Shown here: piece after piece, positions 44,326 to 52,028 of the stretch
How positions within the stretch are numbered: the stretch's first letter is position 1
Layout of the letters: the number at the start of each line of letters is the position of its first letter
Assembly: GCA_012516075.1 (NCBI GenBank)
Contig: JAAYXE010000121.1
Span: forward strand, 36,435-100,434
Direction of reading: 5' to 3'
DNA length: 64,000 nucleotides
Source: Chloroflexota bacterium
GTDB taxonomy: Bacteria; Chloroflexota; Anaerolineae; Anaerolineales; UBA4823
Program-made: the position numbers and the translations under genes
The notes under the pieces: model-generated
Database searches by the model: none
Told to the model about the DNA's origin: nothing
The model's input: only the letters and a program-made list of their open reading frames with translations

Positions 44326-44392
44326 AATATAGAACAGCTGCACCCGGGGTTCAATAGGGAAATTCCCCAAACCTGATCAGGGATTTCCCTTT
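44326..44392 (-). promoter_or_regulatory. Composite promoter of doxX
   Basis: On the minus strand: a distal site AAAGGGAAATCCCTGA (44392-44377), a second site GGGGAATTTCCC (44368-44357) running into TATTGAAC, a -35 TTGAAC (44354-44349), a 17-bp spacer and a -10 TATATT (44331-44326). The boxes are identical to those at 37052-37080. With a start near 44319 the sites are centred near -65 and -43. Confidence 0.75.
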
Positions 44393-44400
44393 TCGCAGTA

Positions 44401-44429
44401 AAAAAGGCCGGGAAGTCCCGGCCTTTTTC
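44401..44429 (-). terminator. Intrinsic terminator after the ZIP gene
   Basis: AAAAAGGCCGGGA and CCCGGCCTTTTT around a short loop, T-rich on both strands, 31 bp after the end of the transporter gene. Confidence 0.85.
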
Positions 44430-44459
44430 ACAGGCTTTAATTCTCTTTTCTTCTATGGA

Positions 44460-45269
44460 TCAGCCCAGCGCGACGTCCAGCACCATCATCACCGCAAAAC
44501 CGATCATCGCCCCCAGGGTCGCCAGGTCGGTGTTCTCATGCCGCTGGGCTTCCGGGATCAGGTCTTCCACAACGACGAAAATCATCGCACCCGCGGCGAA
44601 AGCCAGCGCATACGGCAGGATCGCCGAGGCGTAGAACACGGCAATCGCGCCCAGCACACCGGCGATGGGCTCCACAATCCCCGAAAGCTGGCCGTACCAG
44701 AAGCTCTTGAAGCGTGGGAGGCCGGCGTTGCGCAGGGGCATCGCCACCGCCACAGCCTCGGGGAAGTTTTGAATGCCGATCCCCAGCGCCAGCGCCACTG
44801 CGCTGGCCAGGCCGCCCAGGCTGGGATCCTGCGCCGCGGCGCCAAATGCGACCCCTACCGCCAGCCCTTCGGGGATGTTGTGCAGGGTGATCGCCAGGAC
44901 CAGCAGCGTGGTGCGCTTCCAGGTGGTGGTCAGCCCTTCCTTTTCTTCGATCGGCGCTTCGACGTGCAGGTGCGGCAGCACCTTGTCGATCAGGCGCAGG
45001 AACAGGCCCCCGGCCAAAAACCCGATAGCGGCCGGCATGAAGGCCGGCAGCGGCCCGCCTTCCGACATTTCAATCGCCGGCGCCAGCAGCGACCAGTAGC
45101 TGGCAGCAATCATCACGCCGGCTGCAAAACCCAGCATCCAGTCGAGAAGTTTGCGGTTGAGTTCTTTACTCAGGAAAACGGTTGTCGCGCCCAGGGCGGT
45201 CATGGCCCATGTAAAGGTCGTACCGACAAGCGCCTGCAGCGCCGGGTTGAGGTTCATTAAGAAATTCAT
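44460..45269 (-). CDS. ZIP-family divalent metal transporter
   Basis: 269 residues and about eight helices. The metal pathway motifs are ITLHNIPEGLAVGVAFG (helix 4, HN-x-PEG) and IQNFPEAVAVAMPL (helix 5). LGFAAGVMIAASYWSLLAPAIE lies in helix 2-3. This group (ZupT/GufA-like) takes up Zn and other divalent ions. It lacks a nearby regulator gene, and I see no riboswitch upstream. Confidence 0.9.
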   Translation of the reverse strand: MNFLMNLNPALQALVGTTFTWAMTALGATTVFLSKELNRKLLDWMLGFAAGVMIAASYWSLLAPAIEMSEGGPLPAFMPAAIGFLAGGLFLRLIDKVLPHLHVEAPIEEKEGLTTTWKRTTLLVLAITLHNIPEGLAVGVAFGAAAQDPSLGGLASAVALALGIGIQNFPEAVAVAMPLRNAGLPRFKSFWYGQLSGIVEPIAGVLGAIAVFYASAILPYALAFAAGAMIFVVVEDLIPEAQRHENTDLATLGAMIGFAVMMVLDVALG

Positions 45270-45423
45270 GGCTGCCTTGTAACTTCAATGACCTGTAATG
45301 GATATCAGTAACAACCCGGCGCAGTGCCCCGCGGCCGGATCGATGGCTTGTACCTTCTGGAACAACCGCGGATTATACTCCATTCTGGCCGCACGGGCAG
45401 AACCTGCCCGCTAATGAAAAAGT

Positions 45424-45474
45424 TGGGCGCGGGCACTTGAGAAGGCCTGCTCTCAAGCGTCCGCGCCTTTTTGG
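45424..45474 (-). terminator. Long bidirectional terminator hairpin
   Basis: GGCGCGG/CCGCGCC outer stem and CACTTGAGA/TCTCAAGCG inner stem with T tracts on both sides; it lies 15 bp after the lipoprotein stop. Confidence 0.8.
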
Positions 45475-45488
45475 GATCAATACAACGG

Positions 45489-46106
45489 TTACTGGCTCGA
45501 CTGCGCCAGATTAAGCTCGATCGTGTAAATCTGCTGTTCGGGCTGCAGCTCGCAGTCGGAGATCGGCTGGTCCTGCGGACACAGTCCGGCCGCCACGGGC
45601 TCCCACCCGACGCTGACCAGCCCCAGCCAGTCCCCCTGACGCATGCCGAAAGCCGTCCCCGTAGGGCCGTCGGCCAGATAGGACGGATCCTCGCTCCAGC
45701 CCAGACTCTGCAGGACTGTTTTCACGTCTCCCGCGACCCGGACAAAGTTATCGAAATCCGCACCTGTCCCGGTCACGCGGATCTGGCAGCCAGTCCCGCC
45801 TTCGCCAGTCATGATATCCTGGAATGGGGCTTCGGCCACGGTGACGGCATCATCTGCCGCATCGAGCGCATCGGCGACAGCGGCGCGCACTGCGTCGCAG
45901 GCTGCCGCGTCCAGCGGGCTCCATACGCCGCCGGTCTCCTGGGGCGCTTCGGTTTCAACCGGGCTTTCGTCCACGGTCGGTGTAACCGGGCTGTCGGTGG
46001 GCCCGGGTTCTACCGCCGGTGTGACGGGCGCACCCCCGGCGCAGGCGGACAGAATGGCGATGGTTAGCAGCAAACAGATCAGCACCCCGGATTTTCGGGT
46101 AAACAT
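45489..46106 (-). CDS. Predicted lipoprotein, function unknown
   Basis: 205 residues. A lipoprotein signal LICLLLTIAILSACAGG has the lipobox L-S-A-C. A Pro/Thr/Glu-rich linker of about 40 residues follows, then a compact domain with four cysteines (ACDAV, GCQIRV, LCPQD, DCELQ), probably two disulfides. The pattern recalls actinobacterial DUF3558-type lipoproteins, but that match is weak. It would sit outside the membrane. Confidence 0.75.
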   Translation of the reverse strand: MFTRKSGVLICLLLTIAILSACAGGAPVTPAVEPGPTDSPVTPTVDESPVETEAPQETGGVWSPLDAAACDAVRAAVADALDAADDAVTVAEAPFQDIMTGEGGTGCQIRVTGTGADFDNFVRVAGDVKTVLQSLGWSEDPSYLADGPTGTAFGMRQGDWLGLVSVGWEPVAAGLCPQDQPISDCELQPEQQIYTIELNLAQSSQ

Positions 46107-46156
46107 TTCGATTTACGAACCTCCTTTTTTGTCTCATTTTTTCGACCAACCTTTAA

Positions 46157-46954
46157 TTATACCTGCTGATCCTGCGTGCACTGCCGGACCAGGTCCTGGA
46201 CGCGCTCTTCGTCCCAGGAGATGAATTCTCCGCTCCACTCCCTGGGTGCATGCAGGGCCATGCAGGCGATCGCCCTTCCCGGCAGCTCAGGGGGCAGCAG
46301 CTTGCCCTGCTGGTACATGCCCAGCAAACGGCCGTAATCTTCTTCGGCCATGGCAGGCCGGCCAGTTTTGCGGATCTCCTCCTGCATGGCGGTGTCGACG
46401 ATGCCGGGGCGCACTGCCAGCACGGTCACCTGCGGCTCCTCGGCCGCCAGCGACCGGCTGAGCTGGTTGATCGCCGCCTTGGAGGAGCTGTACGCCGTCC
46501 AGCCGGGCATTGCACGCGTGGTCGAGCCGCTGCTGATGTTCACAATGCACCCCCGGCTTGCGCGCAGGTAGGGCAGGCACAGCTGGCTGAGCATCAGCGG
46601 GCCGAGCACATTCACCGCCAGGTTCCGCTGCCAGGCTGCAATATCGACTTCAGCAACCTTTGAAATCGGCTCGATAATCCCGCCGTTGTTGACCAGCGCG
46701 TCCAGCCGGCCAAAATGCTCGACAGCCGCTTCCACCATCCGGCGGCAGTCTTCCTCCTGGGCCACATCGCCAGCGACTACAACGGCCTGGCCGCCTTCCG
46801 CCTGGATAGCCTGCGCCTGGGCCTTCAGACCGGCTTCCGAACGGGCTGCCAGCACCACCCGCGCGCCAAGGCGTGCCGCCTCAAGGGCAATCGCCGCACC
46901 CAGGCCGCGTGAAGCGCCGGTGACCAGTACTGCACGGCCCGTGTTCGCGTTCAT
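46157..46954 (-). CDS. Short-chain dehydrogenase/reductase
   Basis: 265 residues, classical SDR. The cofactor motif is AVLVTGASRGLGAAIA, then ALVNNGGIIEPIS (NNxG) and the catalytic Ser in CIVNISSGS with AYSSSKAAINQLSRSLA (Y-x3-K). VRPGIVDTAM follows. The ATG overlaps the stop of the hydrolase gene upstream (ATGA), so the two are coupled. The C-terminus is longer than usual. Substrate is unknown. Confidence 0.9.
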   Translation of the reverse strand: MNANTGRAVLVTGASRGLGAAIALEAARLGARVVLAARSEAGLKAQAQAIQAEGGQAVVVAGDVAQEEDCRRMVEAAVEHFGRLDALVNNGGIIEPISKVAEVDIAAWQRNLAVNVLGPLMLSQLCLPYLRASRGCIVNISSGSTTRAMPGWTAYSSSKAAINQLSRSLAAEEPQVTVLAVRPGIVDTAMQEEIRKTGRPAMAEEDYGRLLGMYQQGKLLPPELPGRAIACMALHAPREWSGEFISWDEERVQDLVRQCTQDQQV

Positions 46955-47796
46955 CCTTCTACCTCCAGACCCAGCTTCTCGGCCAGCCATGCCGTGCGGT
47001 CCGCTTCCGCCTGCGGGTTCAGGCCGTGACCGCTTTCATACCAGCAGACCTGTTTGGGTTCTCCGGCCGCTTCGAACAGCTCATTCGCCCGCTCGACCGG
47101 CACATGCGGGTCCTGCGTGCCGAATTGAAAGAGCAGCGGTGCCGGGGCCAGGTCGGCTACCCGCCGCACAGGATCGATGGGGTCCATCTGCTCGATAAAA
47201 GCCCGCCGGGCTTCGCCCTCCAGCCGCGGGTAGTACAGATACCAGTCGGAGAAGCGGGCCGTCGGTGCCATGAGCACATAAGAGCACGGCCGGGGATCCA
47301 CAGATCCCATCAATATACCGTACATGGCTCCAAAATCGTGGCCCACATAGGCGCAGCGCCGCGAGTCGACTCCGGGCTGCGCCAGCAGCAGGTCCATCGC
47401 CTGGCGCAGTTCCACCGTCTGCCGGATGGAAAGGTCCCAGTCATCTTCCTGCCGGCGTTTAATAAACCAGTCCAGGTCCGACCACATGGTCTCCACCAGC
47501 AGACACACCGCTCCGCCGGCGGCCATTTTCAGGGCCTCAGGCTCGAACTGTTTGCGGTTCGAATCGACCGCCTCTGGCTCATACCAGTGCACGTACAGGA
47601 TGGCAGGCCGTACTTCTTCACCGGGCTGTGCCTCCCCTGCAGGCTGCAGCAGCAGCGCGGCCCGCCGGATGCCGAAGGCCGTCTGGTAGGTGACAATGCG
47701 CTTCAACACTCCGTCTTCCTCGCGCTCGGCCGCCACGCGCAGATCGGGAGGCCTCAGCCGTTCGTAATGCATTATCTTTTTTAGATCCGTCAACAT
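46951..47796 (-). CDS. Dienelactone-hydrolase-like protein with Asp at the nucleophile position
   Basis: 281 residues, alpha/beta-hydrolase fold. ILYVHWYEPEAVDSN gives the oxyanion strand. The nucleophile elbow is AYVGHDFGAMYG, where Asp154 replaces the usual Ser or Cys. The acid is Asp229 in FGTQDPHVPV and the base His257 in ESGHGLN. Asp nucleophiles are known in haloalkane dehalogenases and epoxide hydrolases (GHDWG), so the chemistry may differ from an esterase. It is coupled to the SDR gene and may supply or use its substrate. Confidence 0.82.
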   Translation of the reverse strand: MLTDLKKIMHYERLRPPDLRVAAEREEDGVLKRIVTYQTAFGIRRAALLLQPAGEAQPGEEVRPAILYVHWYEPEAVDSNRKQFEPEALKMAAGGAVCLLVETMWSDLDWFIKRRQEDDWDLSIRQTVELRQAMDLLLAQPGVDSRRCAYVGHDFGAMYGILMGSVDPRPCSYVLMAPTARFSDWYLYYPRLEGEARRAFIEQMDPIDPVRRVADLAPAPLLFQFGTQDPHVPVERANELFEAAGEPKQVCWYESGHGLNPQAEADRTAWLAEKLGLEVEG

Positions 47797-48001
47797 GTCT
47801 TCAGTGCCCCCATCAAGGTCTATGACGATTATCTCCCCACCCCCCTGCAGAAAGATCGCTGTACTGCAGTCAGATGGGACTCATCCTGGCCTGCCCGGTT
47901 TATGAACCCCAGCATCCTTCCATAGACAGGTCAGATTTCTTCCATTATACTTTTTTCACGTTTTTTGATGCAGCCCGGAAATTCCCAGGGGGATAGTAAA
48001 G

Positions 48002-48685
48002 ATGTCTAACCAGGAAAAAGTCCAGAGAAATCGGGGAAACGATGCGGTTTCCCAGCCGGTGCGGGTCATGATCGTGGATGACCATCCGGTGATCCGTTCG
48101 GGGGTGCGGCAGATCCTCGCCGGGGCCCCCGACATCTCCGTGGTAGCCGAAGCGGAAGACGGCGCAGAAGCTCTGGAGAAAACCCTTCAGTTCCAGCCCG
48201 ATATCCTGATCCTCGATATCCGCCTGCCCGTGATGGATGGCGTCCAGGTGGTCAGAGAATTAAAACGCGCCCGCTCCCCGGCAAAAGTCCTGGTATTGAG
48301 CGCTTACGATGACCCGGGCTACGTCAAAGGCCTGTTCGGTATGGGGATCGCAGGATTCCTGCTGAAGGAAGAGATGCCCGAAACGCTGCTCTCCGCTGTG
48401 CGCGGGATCGCCGCCGGGCAGATTGGCTGGGTCAGCAGGCGCATTGCCCTGAAGATCTCCACCCTGTTCAACGAAGAGAAGATAATCCCCCGCACCCTCA
48501 CCCGTCGTGAGATCCAGGTACTCAGAGAGGTCGTCGCCGGTAAATCGAACAGCAAAGTGGCCTCCACGCTGCACATCAGCGAAAAAACCGTCGAAAAGCA
48601 TCTCATGATGGTGATGAAGAAGCTGGGCGTGGAGACCCGCGTGGAGGCCGCTGTCCTGGCGATACGGGAAGGCTGGATGGACTAG
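48002..48685 (+). CDS. NarL/FixJ-type response regulator
   Basis: 227 residues. Receiver: VMIVDDHPVIRSGVRQIL (acidic pair Asp26/27), phosphoacceptor Asp72 in ILILDIRLPVMDG, then the Thr/Ser and Lys region. LuxR HTH: LTRREIQVLREVVAGKSNSKVASTLHISEKTVEKHLMMVMKKL. No kinase gene is adjacent. An imperfect GGAAATTCCCAGG lies 20 bp before the start, which may or may not be related to the sites of the three composite promoters. Confidence 0.93.
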   Translation: MSNQEKVQRNRGNDAVSQPVRVMIVDDHPVIRSGVRQILAGAPDISVVAEAEDGAEALEKTLQFQPDILILDIRLPVMDGVQVVRELKRARSPAKVLVLSAYDDPGYVKGLFGMGIAGFLLKEEMPETLLSAVRGIAAGQIGWVSRRIALKISTLFNEEKIIPRTLTRREIQVLREVVAGKSNSKVASTLHISEKTVEKHLMMVMKKLGVETRVEAAVLAIREGWMD

Positions 48686-48686
48686 G

Positions 48687-49919
48687 TCAGTCTTTGCTTT
48701 CCGAGACGGAGAGCACAGCCGCATCCGGGATGGGACTCCCGAGGGGGGCCTGCACGGGACGCACTTTCCAGATGGCGAACAGCAGGGACGCCAGCATGAG
48801 CACCGAGGCGCTGACGTACGGAAGGTTGAAGTTGTAGTCGAAGGTGAATCCGGCCCACAGCGGGCCAACCACCCGGCCCAGGCTCTGGAAGGAGTTGTTC
48901 AACCCCAGCGCAACGCCCTGCCCGCCGCTGGAGAGCTTAGACGTGAGCGACATGATCGACGGCCGCAGCATGGTGTTCGAGAAGACGAAAAAGCCCACCG
49001 TAAGCACCACGGCCAGATCGCTCTGCGCGGTGACCATCAGGGCGAAGCCCAGCGCGCTGAAGGCCAGAGATAATTTAATAATGGTCGCTTCCCCAAAGCG
49101 CTTCGTCGCCGGTCCGGTCAACAGGAGCTGCACCAGGGACGAGACCACCCCGATCACGATAAAAATCGACCCCACCTGTCCGGGGGAATAGCCGTAGCGG
49201 TGGTCGGCGTACAGCCCGAAGATCCCCTCAAAGTTCGCCAGCGCAAAGTTCACCAGGAAAGCCAGGAAGAACAGGAAACCCAGCGGGCCGAGCAGGGCTT
49301 TCCACAGCAGGCTGACATTGACGGGTGCGGCGCGCTGTGTGGTCGGGCTGCGCTTCTCGGCCGGCAGCGATTCGGGCAGCACCAGGGCGATCAGAACCAG
49401 CGAGACCAGAGACAGCCCCGCGGCGACAAAAAACGGGGTCGACAGGCTGTTGGCAGACACCCAGCCGCCCACACCGGGGCCCAGCACCATGCCCACACCC
49501 ATAGCCGCGCCAATCACCCCCATCCCGCCGCCGCGCTCTTCATTCGTCGTGCTGTCACTGATATAGGCCATCGCCGTTGGGAAGGTGGCCGATGAGAGCA
49601 CACCGGCCAGGAAGCGCGCCGCGAACAGCATCGCCAGGCTGCCCGACAGACCGATCATGATCTGCGAGATGGTGTTCCCCAGCACACCGACCATCAGGAT
49701 GCGCTTGCGGCCGTAGCGGGCAGACATCGCCCCCCAGTAAGGGGAACAGATAAACTGCATGAAGCTGAACACCGACATGATCATCCCGAGTTCGCTCCCC
49801 CCGGCGCCGAACTGCTCGACGTAGAATGGCAGGATGGGGATAATGATCCCGACCCCGAGCATGATCACGACCATTGTGAAAAATAAAATCAGTAAACGCG
49901 GATTTTTTAGCAGGCTCAT
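48687..49919 (-). CDS. MFS exporter (TetA/multidrug type)
   Basis: 410 residues and 12 helices. Motif A is WGAMSARYGRKRILMVGVLG between helices 2 and 3, and motif C-like LGPGVGGWVSANSLS follows in helix 5, a mark of drug/H+ antiporters. LLKNPRLLILFFTMVVIMLGVGIIIP opens the protein. The substrate is not known. It converges with the response regulator, ending 1 bp after that gene. Confidence 0.88.
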   Translation of the reverse strand: MSLLKNPRLLILFFTMVVIMLGVGIIIPILPFYVEQFGAGGSELGMIMSVFSFMQFICSPYWGAMSARYGRKRILMVGVLGNTISQIMIGLSGSLAMLFAARFLAGVLSSATFPTAMAYISDSTTNEERGGGMGVIGAAMGVGMVLGPGVGGWVSANSLSTPFFVAAGLSLVSLVLIALVLPESLPAEKRSPTTQRAAPVNVSLLWKALLGPLGFLFFLAFLVNFALANFEGIFGLYADHRYGYSPGQVGSIFIVIGVVSSLVQLLLTGPATKRFGEATIIKLSLAFSALGFALMVTAQSDLAVVLTVGFFVFSNTMLRPSIMSLTSKLSSGGQGVALGLNNSFQSLGRVVGPLWAGFTFDYNFNLPYVSASVLMLASLLFAIWKVRPVQAPLGSPIPDAAVLSVSESKD

Positions 49920-50053
49920 CTACAGTTTCCAAAAATTATGAAATTCCCCATGGTGAAAAATAATAATTGCAAAGGCCGATTTTACCAGATTTACCGGAGC
50001 AGTGCAGGGTTTAATGCCGCTCACAGGATAATATTAACCTGTATTTTAGAAAG

Positions 50054-50085
50054 AAAAAACCCCTGATGGTTTCCCATCAGGGGTT
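50054..50085 (-). terminator. Intrinsic terminator of the cold-shock gene
   Basis: AACCCCTGATGG and CCATCAGGGGTT with a 4-nt loop; TTTTTTC follows on the minus strand, 19 bp after the last stop. Confidence 0.88.
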
Positions 50086-50103
50086 CACAGAAATTCCGCT
50101 AAT

Positions 50104-50319
50104 TTAGCGGCCGATGGTCACAACGTTGCTGGCCTGCGGGCCTTTTGCGCCCTGCTCAACCGTGAACTAAACGCGCTGGCCTTCTTACAGGTTGCGGTAA
50201 CCATCACCCTGGATGGCGGAGAAGTGGACGAACACGTCCGGGCCACCCTCACGCTCGATGAAGCCGTAGCCTTTGCTCCCGTTGAACCATTTAACCGTAC
50301 CGGTGATACGTTCAGACAT
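50104..50319 (-). pseudogene. Cold-shock protein gene with two in-frame stops
   Basis: A 72-codon frame of exact Csp length: [47 protein letters not shown] (codon 45, 50187-50185), EGQRV, TAG (codon 51, 50169-50167), FTVEQGAKGPQASNVVTIGR, TAA. RNP1 (KGYGFI) and RNP2 (VFVHFSAI) are intact. In normal Csps the two stop positions hold Gln or Glu, so each is one base from sense. AAGGAG, leader and terminator are all preserved. The product would stop after 44 residues. Either a very recent pseudogene, sequencing error or readthrough. Confidence 0.9.
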
Positions 50320-50400
50320 TTTAAATCTACTCCTTGTCTTCGGACAAAAAAAATTATTCGCAGATAACCGGTACGTTTCATCGGAGCGGGCACAACAAAA

Positions 50401-50428
50401 GGCTCATGGAACTACCAATCCATGAGCC
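50401..50428 (-). promoter_or_regulatory. Hairpin upstream of the cold-shock gene
   Basis: A perfect 10-bp inverted repeat GGCTCATGGA/TCCATGAGCC around an 8-nt loop, 82 bp before the csp start. Read on the minus strand TTTTGTTG follows, so it could be a leader attenuator; on the plus strand GCTGTTTTT follows, so it could instead be a terminator for something rightward. Confidence 0.5.
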
Positions 50429-50639
50429 GCTGTTTTTCGTCCAACGCAAACTTACTGGTATCCTACGCAAAGGATGTTACCACATTTAGATACCCGTGTC
50501 AATATGCAATTCTGAGCGAGAATATCAATTTTTGGCTTCTTTAGCAGCAGGGATCAGCGATCCTATTTAAAAAGATCGGCCTTTACTTTTCCATGCACCT
50601 GTCTTATCCGCTCCACGCCGAATCAGCACCGGCTGAACA

Positions 50640-50705
50640 GTCCCCAGGGCAGTCTGGGCGACATGCTTCGCATGCTCCAGCGAAGTCTTCCTGGGGCTTG
50701 TGGAT
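50640..50705. repeat. Degenerate palindromic intergenic repeat
   Basis: The core ACATGCTTCGCATGCT (50661-50676) sits inside a larger imperfect dyad (AGTCCCCAGG ... TCCTGGGGCT). Related cores occur at 30000, 51037 and 51126. The rest of 50430-50780 shows no gene. Confidence 0.5.
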
Positions 50706-50782
50706 GAAGACTTAATACGGAAGCGGTCAGGCAAAGTTGAAGGAACCTGACTGTTTTTTCAAAGCGGTACTGCTCACCGGAT

Positions 50783-50813
50783 AAAAAAAAAACCCATCCA
50801 TTCCGGATGGGTT
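50783..50813 (-). terminator. Intrinsic terminator of the tRNA gene
   Basis: AACCCATCC/GGATGGGTT with a 5-nt loop, followed on the minus strand by a run of nine or more T, 8 bp after the tRNA. Confidence 0.9.
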
Positions 50814-50821
50814 CCTCTTGG

Positions 50822-50895
50822 CGGTCCCGACGGGATTCGAACCCGCGATCTCGGCCTTGACAGGGCCGCATGTTTGGCCGCTACACCACGGGACC
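50822..50895 (-). tRNA. tRNA-Asp (GUC)
   Basis: On the minus strand: acceptor GGTCCCG pairs with CGGGACC, D arm GTGTAGCGGCCAAACATGC region, anticodon stem CGGCC/GGCCG with loop CTGTCAA (anticodon GTC), and T arm GCGGG-TTCGAAT-CCCGT. The discriminator is G and CCA is not encoded. All stems pair, so it should be functional. Confidence 0.95.
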
Positions 50896-51528
50896 TCTCA
50901 CATGCGGGCGGTATCTTATCATGAGCCCCCGTATCCGTCAAGAGAATTTCACACAATTCGCGCAGGGAATTTTTCGCATTTTCCCGTCCATGCACTCCCG
51001 CAGTGCACCGGGCACGACGCCAGACATTCTGACAGGTATGCTTCGTATGCGAGGTCCAGGAATTCCTGGTGGCTGCACGGAATTGCCTCAACTGCCGCGC
51101 CCCAAACCAACTGATCCTGGAAGGTCAGGCATGCCAGTTTGAGCATGCCTGCCTGTCACGATCTGCAGACAGCTCTGCCGATCGCGCAGGATGGTTTTTC
51201 TGTGAGGGCACGGCGCTTCGTCGAAAACGGTTGTCTCCATCTTGGCACCGGCCCGGATAACCAGCCTGCCGCTCGCTGCACGCCGTGACCGTGACGCGTG
51301 CAAGGCGGCACCACCGAAAGCAAACCCCTCTTAGCTGCAGTAAAAAATCCGCCCTGTCGAGCCGCCCCAGACGGATTTGCGTTATCGAGTAAAATAAGAC
51401 AATCCCCAGGTTGAGAAGGATGACAGAACGACCTGCCCTGGGTTCTGTTCCCATAGACGCCGGATTCAGAATGACCTCCCCATTCAGGGTTAAGTTCTGC
51501 TCCGGCTAGATTGACAGGATTGAATGCC
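50896..51528. repeat. Spacer with several palindromic repeats
   Basis: About 630 bp with no convincing gene. At 51037 is ATGCTTCGTATGC, preceded by CATTCTGAC. At 51126-51151 CAGGCATGC and GCATGCCTG form a perfect 9-bp stem. Around 51415-51480 the text GAAGGATGACAG and TTCAGAATGACC looks like degenerate ends of a common dispersed repeat. Small frames here (for example 50949-51146 minus) have no ribosome site. Confidence 0.5.
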
Positions 51529-52005
51529 ATGAGACCAAACCGAAAGTCTGGCAGCAGCGGCCGTCCTCAGGCTGCCGCCGCGCGCCCGCCGGTCTGGGTC
51601 TGGCTCGCCGCGGCAGCCGTGATCCTGCTGGCGGGGCTGGCCATATTCCTCCGGCCAGGCACCCGGCCCGAAGCAAACCTGCCGGCAGACCTGCCGGCGG
51701 AATTATCGGTAGACGAGACCCTGGAGCGGCGCGAGGCCGGCGCGTTGATCCTGGATGTGCGCGAGCCCCAGGAATGGGAGCAGGTGCACATCCCCGGCGC
51801 AGTACTCATCCCGCTCAACCAGCTTCAGGAGCGCATCGACGAACTGCCCAGAGACCAGGAGATCATCGTCGTCTGCCGCTCCGGAAACCGCAGCGCGCAG
51901 GGCCGTGACCTGCTCCGGCAGGCCGGCTTTACCCGGGTCAGCAGCATGGCCGGCGGCATGAACCGCTGGAGCGCAGCCGGCTATCCCACTGAATCTGGCC
52001 CATAA
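51529..52005 (+). CDS. Membrane-anchored rhodanese
   Basis: 158 residues. A single N-terminal helix (WVWLAAAAVILLAGLAIFL) anchors a rhodanese domain that probably faces outward. The domain has ALILDVREPQEWEQVHIPGAVLIPL and the catalytic loop VVCRSGNRSAQG with the active Cys, then GMNRWSAAGYP. It transfers sulfane sulfur or acts as a thiol relay. The open frame extends six codons upstream to a TTG. Confidence 0.87.
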   Translation: MRPNRKSGSSGRPQAAAARPPVWVWLAAAAVILLAGLAIFLRPGTRPEANLPADLPAELSVDETLERREAGALILDVREPQEWEQVHIPGAVLIPLNQLQERIDELPRDQEIIVVCRSGNRSAQGRDLLRQAGFTRVSSMAGGMNRWSAAGYPTESGP

Positions 52006-52028
52006 AACACCCCACGCCTGGAGGATCC

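Noticed and set aside
47975..47990. GGAAATTCCCAGG before the response regulator as a fourth copy of the composite promoter
   Set aside because: It lies next to the start codon and lacks the second site and the TTGAAC/TATATT boxes.
50104..50319. Stop-codon reassignment to explain the interrupted cold-shock gene
   Set aside because: TAA and TAG are used as normal stops by intact genes here (hisC and hisH end in TAA, hisE and the response regulator at 48 kb in TAG).
50949..51146. 65-codon minus frame with several Cys
   Set aside because: It covers a palindromic repeat, has no ribosome site and no recognisable family.
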